DNA of 8,038 nt from Pseudomonas sp. (GTDB lineage: Bacteria > Pseudomonadota > Gammaproteobacteria > Pseudomonadales > Pseudomonadaceae), in NCBI GenBank assembly GCA_030654635.1, contig JAURXE010000078.1:1-8038 (forward strand). The letters run 5' to 3'. Shown here piece by piece: positions 1-6,229 of this stretch (its first letter is position 1; the number at the start of each line of letters is the position of its first letter). The notes beneath the pieces were generated by a model. The model was given only the letters and a program-made list of their open reading frames with translations. It was not told where the DNA came from and made no database searches. The position numbers were made by a program, and so were the translations under genes.

Positions 1-1
1 C

Positions 2-193
2 GTAGCAGTAAACGAGTTGGCCAACTACGCTGGGAAGCGCGTGCAGTTAATTACTTTTGATGGTCAGGGCTATTCAGGTTTGTTGCGCAAGGTTGACAAT
101 GGCAAGGTCTATCTCACGCTTTTGGGTGCCGGTGGTTCTGCTGATATGTCGTTACGCTTGGCTAAAGTTCATCAAGTCAGGATACTGTTTTGA
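2..193 (+). CDS. 3' end of an unrecognised small protein gene
   Basis: An open frame enters from the left edge and ends at TGA 191-193, giving 63 visible residues; the start lies outside the window. The visible end reads VAVNELANYAGKRVQ and continues with a strand-rich pattern, GKRVQLITFDGQGYSGLL (residues 11-28), then a turn (KVDNGK), another strand (VYLTLL), a Gly-rich stretch and a final strand ending VRILF. I do not recognise the family. The succession of short strands with Gly at the turns loosely recalls Sm/Hfq-like small beta barrels, but that is shape only. The protein has no visible membrane segment in this part. The next gene starts 37 bases downstream on the same strand, so the two may be cotranscribed. 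The frame is believed real because it is uninterrupted and abuts a gene with a good ribosome binding site. Confidence 0.6.
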   Translation, partial: VAVNELANYAGKRVQLITFDGQGYSGLLRKVDNGKVYLTLLGAGGSADMSLRLAKVHQVRILF

Positions 194-230
194 GAGGTTT
201 CAAGGTTTTGAAAAATACTGAGGCAGTGCG

Positions 231-512
231 ATGAGCGAGGCAGTAACTGTTCTGCATGATCAGGCCGGTCATCAGTTTGAGGTCACGATAGATGACCACC
301 GTGCTTACCTGGCCTATATGGACTTGGGGAAGCAGACGCTGGATATCTATCGCACCTTTGTGCCGAACGCTTTGCGTGGCCGCGGCATTGCGGCGGCTCT
401 GACTGCGCATGCGCTGGAGTATGCGGAAACCTCAGGTTATACGGTGATTGCCTCATGCTCCTACGTTGAACGCTACATGGAGCGGCGTCAGCGGCATCTG
501 GCTAAAGGTTAA
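231..512 (+). CDS. Small GNAT-family N-acetyltransferase (YjdJ/COG2388 type)
   Basis: The 93-residue product is a minimal GCN5-related acetyltransferase of the short class often called Acetyltransf_CG or COG2388. The acetyl-CoA pyrophosphate loop is visible as LRGRGIA (residues 48-54), preceded by the typical strand and FVPNALRG. It is followed by a helix (AALTAHALEYAE) and the family's conserved CSYVERYM near residues 76-83. Family members transfer an acetyl group from acetyl-CoA to an unknown amine or small-molecule substrate in the cytoplasm. Length is normal for the class, which lacks the N-terminal part of larger GNATs. The ATG start is supported by GAGG at 220-223, 7 bases upstream. It is probably cotranscribed with the unrecognised gene to its left and ends at the terminator at 520-559. 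The substrate cannot be inferred from context. Confidence 0.88.
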   Translation: MSEAVTVLHDQAGHQFEVTIDDHRAYLAYMDLGKQTLDIYRTFVPNALRGRGIAAALTAHALEYAETSGYTVIASCSYVERYMERRQRHLAKG

Positions 513-519
513 GTCGACA

Positions 520-559
520 CCAATAAAAACGCCGGGCATCTGCCCGGCGTTTTTATTGG
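520..559. terminator. Bidirectional intrinsic terminator between convergent genes
   Basis: A perfect 19-bp inverted repeat has arms at 520-538 and 541-559 with two bases between them. The GC-rich core GCCGGGCA pairs with TGCCCGGC, and A-tract/T-tract flanks give a U-run on either strand (GCGTTTTTATT in both directions). It lies 7 bases after the GNAT stop and 10 bases after the DAHP synthase stop on the opposite strand, so it very likely ends transcription from both sides. Confidence 0.93.
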
Positions 560-569
560 TGGATGCTAA

Positions 570-1646
570 CTAGTTACGTTGACGCTTAGGCAGCACGTCT
601 TTGAGCTTGTGGTGCATGCTGCGCAGGGCTTTTTCGGTAGCCGGCCAGTCGATACAAGCATCGGTAATGGAGACGCCATACTGCAGATCAGCCAGGTCTT
701 TGGGGATCGACTGACTGCCCCAGCCGAGGTGGCTTTCGACCATCAGGCCGACGATCGACTGATTGCCTTCCAGGATCTGGTTGGCAACGTTGTCCATCAC
801 CAGTGGCTGTAGGGCCGGGTCTTTGTTGGAGTTGGCGTGGCTGCAGTCGACCATGATGTTGGGGCGAATGGCGGCTTTATTCAGCTCTTGCTCGCAGATA
901 GCGACGCTAACCGAGTCATAGTTGGGCTTGCCATTACCACCGCGCAGCACCACGTGGCCGTAAGCGTTGCCTTTGGTGGTGACGATGGAGACGCCACCTT
1001 CTTGATTGATACCCAAGAAACGATGTGGACTGGAAACCGATTGCAGCGCGTTGATGGCCACGGTTAAGCCGCCATCGGTGCCATTTTTGAAGCCGACGGC
1101 CGAAGACAGCCCGGAGGCCATCTCGCGGTGAGTCTGGGATTCGGTGGTGCGTGCGCCAATCGCCGACCAGCTGATCAGGTCTTGCAGGTATTGCGGGGAA
1201 ATCGGGTCAAGGGCTTCGGTGGCGGTTGGCAGGCCCATTTCGGCCAAGTCGCGCAGCAAGGTGCGGCCAATGTGCAAGCCGTCTTGAATCTTGAACGAGT
1301 CGTCCAGGTACGGGTCGTTGATCAGACCTTTCCAGCCAACCGTGGTGCGCGGTTTTTCAAAATACACCCGCATCACCAAGAACATGCTATCGGCAACCTC
1401 GGCAGCCAGAACTTTGAGGCGTTCGGCGTACTCGTGTGCGGCCTTGAGGTCGTGGATCGAGCAAGGGCCGACCACCACGAACAGGCGCTGGTCTTTGCCG
1501 TCGAGAATATTGCGAATCACTTCACGGCCGTGGGCCACGGTGTGTAGGGCGGCATCGGTGAGTGGGATTTCGCGCTTGAGTTGCTCCGGGGTAATCAGGG
1601 TTTCGTTGGAGGCAACGTTGAGGTCGTTGATTGGTAAATCAGCCAT
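570..1646 (-). CDS. Class I 3-deoxy-7-phosphoheptulonate (DAHP) synthase
   Basis: The enzyme condenses phosphoenolpyruvate with erythrose 4-phosphate to DAHP, the first and feedback-controlled step of the shikimate pathway to Phe, Tyr, Trp, folate and quinones. The 358-residue product has the type I-alpha signature set: GPCSIHD with metal-ligand C62, KPRTT (98-102) for phosphate binding, GARTTESQTHRE (164-175), GFKNGT with K187, DCSHANSNK with H270, VESHL with E304, and a C-terminal Asp in SITDACID. It belongs to the AroF/AroG/AroH group. I cannot decide from sequence which aromatic amino acid inhibits it, so no symbol is given. The start at 1646 (MADLPINDL) follows the Pseudomonas orthologue as I remember it. 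ATG 1658 (four residues longer) is possible, and neither has a strong Shine-Dalgarno. An in-frame ATG at 1718 would add a low-similarity extension and is unlikely. The upstream 235 bases carry a possible promoter and a leader dyad. Confidence 0.96.
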   Translation of the reverse strand: MADLPINDLNVASNETLITPEQLKREIPLTDAALHTVAHGREVIRNILDGKDQRLFVVVGPCSIHDLKAAHEYAERLKVLAAEVADSMFLVMRVYFEKPRTTVGWKGLINDPYLDDSFKIQDGLHIGRTLLRDLAEMGLPTATEALDPISPQYLQDLISWSAIGARTTESQTHREMASGLSSAVGFKNGTDGGLTVAINALQSVSSPHRFLGINQEGGVSIVTTKGNAYGHVVLRGGNGKPNYDSVSVAICEQELNKAAIRPNIMVDCSHANSNKDPALQPLVMDNVANQILEGNQSIVGLMVESHLGWGSQSIPKDLADLQYGVSITDACIDWPATEKALRSMHHKLKDVLPKRQRN

Positions 1647-1747
1647 CGTGCTTTTCATCAGTTCTAGAGTCGTCAGGTCACGGGTGCCGGCCGCCGGTGA
1701 TCCCCGGGGGCGGTGCACGGCAAGATGGGCGCGGTGGGGAGGCTCAA

Positions 1748-1789
1748 CCTTAGCGCGTTACCCCTTGGCTAGACAATGGGTAGCTAAGG
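1748..1789 (-). promoter_or_regulatory. Interrupted dyad in the DAHP synthase leader
   Basis: On the minus strand CCTTAGC-TACCC pairs with GGGTA-GCTAAGG. On the plus strand the arms are 1748-1754 plus 1759-1763 and 1778-1782 plus 1783-1789, with a 4-base bulge (1755-1758) and a 14-base loop. All 12 paired positions are Watson-Crick. If the candidate promoter at 1800-1828 is right, this structure begins within the first few bases of the transcript and could be an RNA stem or a DNA operator overlapping the start site. There is no U-run after it, so it is not an intrinsic terminator. Function is unknown. Confidence 0.4.
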
Positions 1790-1799
1790 CTTAGTGCCC

Positions 1800-1828
1800 A
1801 TAAGAGGGGCTTAATGGCTGTGAGCCAA
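1800..1828 (-). promoter_or_regulatory. Candidate sigma-70 promoter for DAHP synthase
   Basis: On the minus strand TTGGCT (1823-1828, 4 of 6 to TTGACA) is followed after exactly 17 bases by TCTTAT (1800-1805, 4 of 6 to TATAAT). Transcription would begin near 1793 and leave a leader of about 147 bases before the ATG at 1646. It lies downstream of the PilZ gene stop, so DAHP synthase could have its own promoter despite following PilZ on the same strand. This is motif matching by eye only. Confidence 0.35.
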
Positions 1829-1880
1829 AGCCGTGCGGCTTGGTTGCCGGGGCCGGTGATTGTTACCTGCTCCCAGAGTG

Positions 1881-2300
1881 TTAGTCCAAGCTGGCGCTGG
1901 AGAACTCGGCGGCATGTTGGGCAATCCACTCGCCCGCCACCGCCTCAACGGCTAAGGGTTTGCCCAGTTCGAGTTCCCGTTGGTGCCGGTAATGCTCGAT
2001 TTGGCAGACTTGTTCGACCATGCGGGCGCGAAACAGGGTGTCCTCATCAATAAACGAAATACCGACCAGGTAATCGTCAGGCAGTTTATGACACCAGGCG
2101 ATCACGCCTGGGTAGCGTGCTTGATCGCCTAATAAGGGAATACGCATCTCAATCTGGGTACCGCAGCGAAAGCTGCGTGAGGAGTTGCATGCCACCCCGC
2201 CGAGGCTGATATCGTGCAGGCGCTGTCTGGGCAGGCAAGCCTGTTTGCGCACGATTAGCTCAACGGGCATATCACTTGGATGACGCAAGAAACGACGCAT
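1881..2300 (-). CDS. PilZ-domain protein (putative c-di-GMP receptor)
   Basis: The 139-residue product is a single PilZ domain with a helical C-terminal tail. Both c-di-GMP binding signatures are present: the N-terminal RxxxR (R2-RFL-R6, followed by HPSDMPVEL) and DxSxxG as DISLGG (30-35). A beta-barrel pattern follows (IEMRIPLL, YPGVIAWC, YLVGISFID). The tail from about residue 95 (EQVCQIEHYRHQREL, then GEWIAQHAAEF) is charged and helical and may bind a partner. There is no signal peptide or membrane segment, so it is cytosolic. Intact motifs suggest it binds c-di-GMP; the output is unknown and could be motility, surface behaviour or enzyme control. ATG 2300 is chosen because GGAG lies 9 bases upstream; a TTG at 2315 would place that site inside the gene. 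The start codon overlaps that of the divergent thioredoxin-like gene. Confidence 0.9.
   Translation of the reverse strand: MRRFLRHPSDMPVELIVRKQACLPRQRLHDISLGGVACNSSRSFRCGTQIEMRIPLLGDQARYPGVIAWCHKLPDDYLVGISFIDEDTLFRARMVEQVCQIEHYRHQRELELGKPLAVEAVAGEWIAQHAAEFSSASLD
2245..2273 (+). promoter_or_regulatory. Weak candidate promoter for the thioredoxin-like operon
   Basis: TTGCGC (2245-2250) and CATATC (2268-2273) are spaced by 17 bases and each match the sigma-70 consensus at about half the positions. A promoter for the rightward unit must lie in this stretch or further left, inside the PilZ coding sequence, because the two units share overlapping start codons. The match is poor and is given only as the best candidate. 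Confidence 0.2.
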
Positions 2301-2685
2301 GACTACCGACTCCAAATGCCATCAGATTGACATCGCTGACTCCAGTATAGCGACCGAACTGCAATTGACTGATTTTGATGCTGATCGCCAATTGCTCGAT
2401 TTGTCCGGGACCTCATTGCTGATATTTACCAGCATAGGTTGTGCCACTTGCCGCTGGGCGCGCCGTGAAATCCCCACTTTTGCTTTGCCGGTCGCGCGTT
2501 TGTGCTGGATTGATGCCGGCGACAATGGTGGTTTGGTGCAGCGCTATGAGGTGCGGCAGTTGCCAGCCTTCTTTGTGGTAAAGGATAGTCAATATTTCGG
2601 CAGCGTTGCACCACGCTTGAGTGGCTCAGAACTGCTCAATGCCCTGCAACAGGCCCTAACGCGCGCTCCAGAGGAACTTCCCTAG
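2299..2685 (+). CDS. Thioredoxin-like protein with CATC motif
   Basis: The 128-residue product carries a thioredoxin fold. Strand LLIFTS (40-45) leads to the CxxC pair C48-A-T-C51 at the start of a helix (RWARREIP). A second strand (RLCWIDA, 67-73) follows, then the region VRQLPAFFVV with the expected cis-Pro P89, and a final strand and helix (ELLNALQQAL). The active site is IGCATC rather than the WCGPC of classical thioredoxin, so redox potential and partners may differ. Extra cysteines C7 and C69 are present. It lacks a signal peptide and so is probably a cytosolic thiol-disulfide oxidoreductase or redox sensor. The first 35 or so residues are outside the usual fold, and the ATG at 2299 lacks a clear Shine-Dalgarno, so a later start is possible. 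It is the first gene of a packed three-gene unit; its stop abuts the next ATG. Confidence 0.8.
   Translation: MTTDSKCHQIDIADSSIATELQLTDFDADRQLLDLSGTSLLIFTSIGCATCRWARREIPTFALPVARLCWIDAGDNGGLVQRYEVRQLPAFFVVKDSQYFGSVAPRLSGSELLNALQQALTRAPEELP
2344..2349 (-). promoter_or_regulatory. Candidate -10 box of the PilZ gene
   Basis: On the minus strand TATACT matches the sigma-70 -10 consensus at 5 of 6 positions. It would start transcription near 2337, giving a leader of about 37 bases that includes the GGAG ribosome binding site before ATG 2300. I see no good -35 at 16-18 bases, so it may need an activator. It lies inside the thioredoxin-like coding sequence. Confidence 0.3.
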
Positions 2686-3654
2686 ATGTCAAATTTACAG
2701 CGGCCACGGATTGGGATCATAGGTACCGGCGCGATCGGTGGTTTTTATGGCGTCATGCTGGCGCGCGCGGGTTTTGATGTGCATTTTTTGCTGCGCAGTG
2801 AGTTTGCTGCCGTGAGAGCGCAGGGCTTGCAGGTCAATAGTGCGGTACATGGTGAGTTGCGCTTGCAGCCGACCCAGGCCTATCAAACTGCTGCCGATAT
2901 GCCGCCCTGCGATTGGTTATTGGTCGGCGCCAAAACCACCAGCAATGCCGCTTTGGCACCGCTGATTAGTCAGGTGGCCGTTCCGGGAGCCAAGGTGCTC
3001 TTGTTGCAAAATGGCTTGGCCGTTGAAGAGGGCTTACGTCCGCTGCTGCCGCAGGCGCTGCATTTGCTCGGTGGTCTGTGTTTTATTTGCGCCCATCGCA
3101 GCGCGCCGGGCGTGGTCGAACATCAATCCTTGGGCGCCGTTAATCTGGGGTATCACTCCGGTCCCGCCGCTGATCAAGCGGCGCGCCTGGCGATAGTCGA
3201 GGAGGGTGTGGAGTTGTTTCGCACCGCCGGGCTGGACTCCACTGCGATGCCCAGTCTTGAGATGGCGCGCTGGCAGAAGCTGGTCTGGAATGTGCCTTAT
3301 AACGGCTTATCGGTGTTGCTCAATGCCAGTACCAGCGCGCTGATGAGCAATGCCGACAGCCGGGCACTGATCCAGTCGATCATGCAGGAGGTGCTGCAAG
3401 GGGCGGCCGCCTGTGGCCATCAACTGCCGCCCGGATATGCCGATAAGCTGTTGGCCACCACCGATCGCATGCCTGACTATTGGCCCAGCATGTATCACGA
3501 TGCTCAGTTGCGCCGCCCGCTGGAGCTGGCTGCTATTTATGCCGCGCCCTTGGCGGCTGCAGCGTTAGCCGGGTGTGAGCTGCCGCGTATCGAAGCGTTA
3601 CATCGGGCCTTGGCTTTTATTGATAGCCGCAATCAGCAGTTGGGTGCTTTATGA
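2686..3654 (+). CDS. Ketopantoate reductase family (PanE/ApbA) oxidoreductase
   Basis: The 322-residue product has the full two-domain ketopantoate reductase pattern. An N-terminal Rossmann fold carries GTGAIGG (13-19) after strand IGII, then GAKTT (81-85) and LLQNGL with N109. A helical C-terminal domain carries catalytic K198 in WQKLVWNVPYN, S268 in the SMYHD segment and E280 in RRPLELAAI. These correspond to the lysine, asparagine, serine and glutamate used by E. coli PanE. The expected reaction is NADPH-dependent reduction of 2-dehydropantoate to pantoate for coenzyme A. However, pseudomonads carry several PanE-like paralogues, and no other pantothenate gene is nearby, so another 2-oxo acid may be the real substrate; no symbol is given. 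The ATG directly follows the previous TAG, with GAGG 11 bases upstream. The last four bases overlap the next gene (ATGA), implying translational coupling. Confidence 0.9.
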   Translation: MSNLQRPRIGIIGTGAIGGFYGVMLARAGFDVHFLLRSEFAAVRAQGLQVNSAVHGELRLQPTQAYQTAADMPPCDWLLVGAKTTSNAALAPLISQVAVPGAKVLLLQNGLAVEEGLRPLLPQALHLLGGLCFICAHRSAPGVVEHQSLGAVNLGYHSGPAADQAARLAIVEEGVELFRTAGLDSTAMPSLEMARWQKLVWNVPYNGLSVLLNASTSALMSNADSRALIQSIMQEVLQGAAACGHQLPPGYADKLLATTDRMPDYWPSMYHDAQLRRPLELAAIYAAPLAAAALAGCELPRIEALHRALAFIDSRNQQLGAL

Positions 3655-4559
3655 GCAAGGGCTTGGGCGACAAGCTGGTCTTGGCTATTTCATCACGGGC
3701 ATTGTTTGACTTAACCGAAAGCCATCAGATTTATGAGCGCGAAGGGGTCAAGGCTTATCGCCAGTATCAGATCGAGCATGAAGAAGAGATTTTGCAGCCT
3801 GGCGATGCTTTCCCATTAGTGGAAAAACTGCTCAATCTCAACAGCGCCCTAGGTTCGCCACGGGTCGAGGTTATTTTGATTTCGCGCAACAGTGCCGACA
3901 CCGGTTTACGTGCGTTTAACTCAATCCAGCATTACAACCTCGGCATCTCGCGCGCCGCGTTTGTCGGTGGCCGCAGCCCAGACCCCTATTTGGCCGCCTT
4001 TGGTTGCCATCTGTTTCTTTCCACCCACGCAGACGATGTACGCAGCGCATTGCGCGCAGGTTTTGGCGCGGCGAGTATTTTGTCCGGCGGTGCGCGACGG
4101 GCGGACAGCCATGAACTGCGCATCGCTTTTGACGGCGATGCGGTGCTGTTTTCGGATGACTCCGAACGGGTCTATCAGCAAGGTGGTCTGGCCGCGTTTC
4201 AAGCCCACGAGCAGCAAGCGGCGCGCGACCCGCTGGGCGGCGGGCCGTTTAAGCCTTTTTTGGCTGCACTAAACCGCCTGCAAAAAGAGTTTCCCGAGGA
4301 TGCCTGCCCGATTCGCACGGCGCTGGTGACCGCGCGTTCGGCGCCGGCTCATGAACGGGTGATCCGCACACTGCGCGAGTGGGATATTCGCCTGGATGAG
4401 TCGTTCTTTCTCGGCGGGCTGGAGAAATCGGCCATTTTGGAAACCTTTGGCGCCGATATGTTTTTCGATGACCAAGCCAGCCATTGCGAGAAAGCCAGCG
4501 GGGTAGTGGCCACCGGTCACGTGCTGCATGGCGTCAGTAACGAACCGCAAAAAACCTAG
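3651..4559 (+). CDS. Cytosolic 5'-nucleotidase I family (PF06189) protein
   Basis: The 302-residue product closely resembles the cN-I family known from vertebrate NT5C1A/NT5C1B, which dephosphorylates AMP and other nucleoside 5'-monophosphates and has bacterial homologues. The haloacid-dehalogenase core is late in the chain. Motif I is FDGDAVLFSDDSE (160-172) with nucleophile D161 and D163, motif II is LVTARSA with T227, motif III probably K259 in GLEKSAIL, and motif IV is FFDDQ with D273/D274. The family-typical CPIRTALVTARS (219-230) and PLGGGPFKPFLAAL (194-207) are also present. The N-terminal half (ISSRALFDL, VILISRNSADTGLR, SIQHYNLGI) belongs to the same family. No signal peptide is seen. 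It overlaps the preceding reductase gene by 4 bases and ends the unit; no terminator hairpin follows. Physiological substrate and the link to its neighbours are unknown. Confidence 0.9.
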   Translation: MSKGLGDKLVLAISSRALFDLTESHQIYEREGVKAYRQYQIEHEEEILQPGDAFPLVEKLLNLNSALGSPRVEVILISRNSADTGLRAFNSIQHYNLGISRAAFVGGRSPDPYLAAFGCHLFLSTHADDVRSALRAGFGAASILSGGARRADSHELRIAFDGDAVLFSDDSERVYQQGGLAAFQAHEQQAARDPLGGGPFKPFLAALNRLQKEFPEDACPIRTALVTARSAPAHERVIRTLREWDIRLDESFFLGGLEKSAILETFGADMFFDDQASHCEKASGVVATGHVLHGVSNEPQKT

Positions 4560-4582
4560 AAAATCGCTTTCGCTGCCGCGCT

Positions 4583-4590
4583 GCTACGCT
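4583..4590 (+). promoter_or_regulatory. RpoS-like extended -10 upstream of the universal stress gene
   Basis: GCTACGCT at 4583-4590, preceded by T at 4582, fits the core of the sigma-S -10 pattern KCTAYRCT at every position. It lies in the only gap (70 bases) between the nucleotidase and the stress gene, giving a start near 4597 and a short leader. No strong -35 is visible, which is normal for RpoS promoters. The match is by eye and the motif is short. Confidence 0.35.
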
Positions 4591-4629
4591 CTAGCCAGAA
4601 CCTTTGGCCAGTAGTAGATGAGGTTATCG

Positions 4630-5130
4630 ATGATTCGCACAATTCTTTACGCTACCGATCTGGGGCTGTATGCACCCTATGTGCTACAGCACGCCTTGGC
4701 TCTGACCCGTTCCTTTAACGCCGAGCTGCATGTGGTGCATGCGGTTGAACCCATGGGGTTGTTTGCCGACTCGGTGCTGCAGACCTATTTGGATGACCGC
4801 ATTCTGCAAGAAATGCGTACCAAAGGATTGAGCGCGGTGATGGCCAGTATCGAGCAGCGCGTGCTTGAAGGTTTTAACGATGAGCTGGGTGAGGTGCCGC
4901 ACGATATGCAGCTGATCAGGGAGGTACGTGTGCTGCAGGGCGATCCGCCGCAAGTTATTTTGATTGAGGCGCAAAGGATCTCCGCTGACTTGTTGGTGAT
5001 TGGCAGTCACAGCCATGGCACCACTTGGGATACCCCGCTGGGGCGCACCGCGCAGCGCTTGGTGCAGTTGTCTGAGGCGCCGGTGTATCTGGTGCCGATG
5101 CTGCAACATCGCGGTCGTGGCGAGCTTTAG
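4630..5130 (+). CDS. Universal stress protein (UspA family), single domain
   Basis: The 166-residue product has the UspA alpha/beta fold: strand MIRTILYATDL with the N-terminal Asp, helix (YVLQHALALTRSF), strand AELHVVHAVEP, a long helical middle, strand ADLLVIGSHSHG (119-130) and the final strand APVYLVP. Family members are cytosolic and many bind ATP through Gly-x2-Gly-x9-Gly-Ser/Thr. Here the loop reads GSHSHG (125-130), then seven residues and G138-R-T140, so the second glycine and the Gly-Ser/Thr pair are altered and ATP binding is uncertain. Start ATG 4630 is preferred over ATG 4618 because GAGG (4620-4623) lies 6 bases upstream and the protein then begins like its relatives. The gene stands alone before cysB, has a possible RpoS-type promoter, and corresponds in position to a Usp gene I recall next to cysB in P. 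aeruginosa. Confidence 0.92.
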   Translation: MIRTILYATDLGLYAPYVLQHALALTRSFNAELHVVHAVEPMGLFADSVLQTYLDDRILQEMRTKGLSAVMASIEQRVLEGFNDELGEVPHDMQLIREVRVLQGDPPQVILIEAQRISADLLVIGSHSHGTTWDTPLGRTAQRLVQLSEAPVYLVPMLQHRGRGEL

Positions 5131-5154
5131 ACCAGCGGCAGGTGATTTTAAGAT
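5126..5154 (+). promoter_or_regulatory. Candidate cysB promoter
   Basis: TTTAGA (5126-5131, 4 of 6) and TAAGAT (5149-5154, 4 of 6) are separated by exactly 17 bases, so transcription would start near 5161 with a leader of about 80 bases. The -35 overlaps the stop codon of the stress gene. An AT-rich imperfect inverted repeat (AAGAT-AAAT at 5150-5158 against ATTT and ATCTT at 5164-5175) covers the -10 and start region, and the strong dyad at 5178-5203 would lie just downstream. Matching is by eye. Confidence 0.3.
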
Positions 5155-5177
5155 AAATCGTCTATTTTTAATCTTCA

Positions 5178-5203
5178 GACCGTACATATGGTTATATACG
5201 GTC
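5178..5203. promoter_or_regulatory. 26-bp dyad upstream of cysB (candidate operator)
   Basis: GACCGTA (5178-5184) and TACGGTC (5197-5203) form perfect 7-bp arms around a 12-base spacer. Within the spacer ATA (5186-5188) pairs with TAT (5193-5195), so 10 of 13 half-site positions are symmetric. The dyad ends 38 bases before the cysB ATG. CysB and other LysR-type regulators bind interrupted dyads and commonly repress their own gene, so an autoregulatory site is a reasonable inference; a site for another factor or an RNA hairpin is also possible. Confidence 0.5.
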
Positions 5204-5232
5204 GCCGGGCTTGCGGCATATATCTGTATTGA

Positions 5233-6216
<984 letters not shown>

Positions 6217-6229
6217 GCCTTAAGGCACT

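Noticed and set aside
1647..1718. Longer DAHP synthase from ATG 1718
   Set aside because: The added 24 residues are Arg/Pro/Gly-rich and unlike the family, and no ribosome binding site supports that start. ATG 1658 is possible but also weak.
1291..1794. 167-codon plus-strand open frame opposite the DAHP synthase, and other frames there (579-812, 837-1067, 1128-1547)
   Set aside because: They lie antisense to a clearly conserved enzyme, have no supporting family pattern, and are expected shadows in this base composition.
1823..1845. Hairpin AAGCC/GGCTT after the PilZ gene as an intrinsic terminator
   Set aside because: The stem is only five or six pairs with a very small loop and no T-run follows on the minus strand, so read-through from PilZ to DAHP synthase cannot be excluded.
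5150..5175. AT-rich inverted repeat after the universal stress gene as its terminator
   Set aside because: The stem is almost all A/T with a 3-base bulge and no GC core, so it would not stop transcription; it fits better as an AT-rich promoter or regulator region for cysB.
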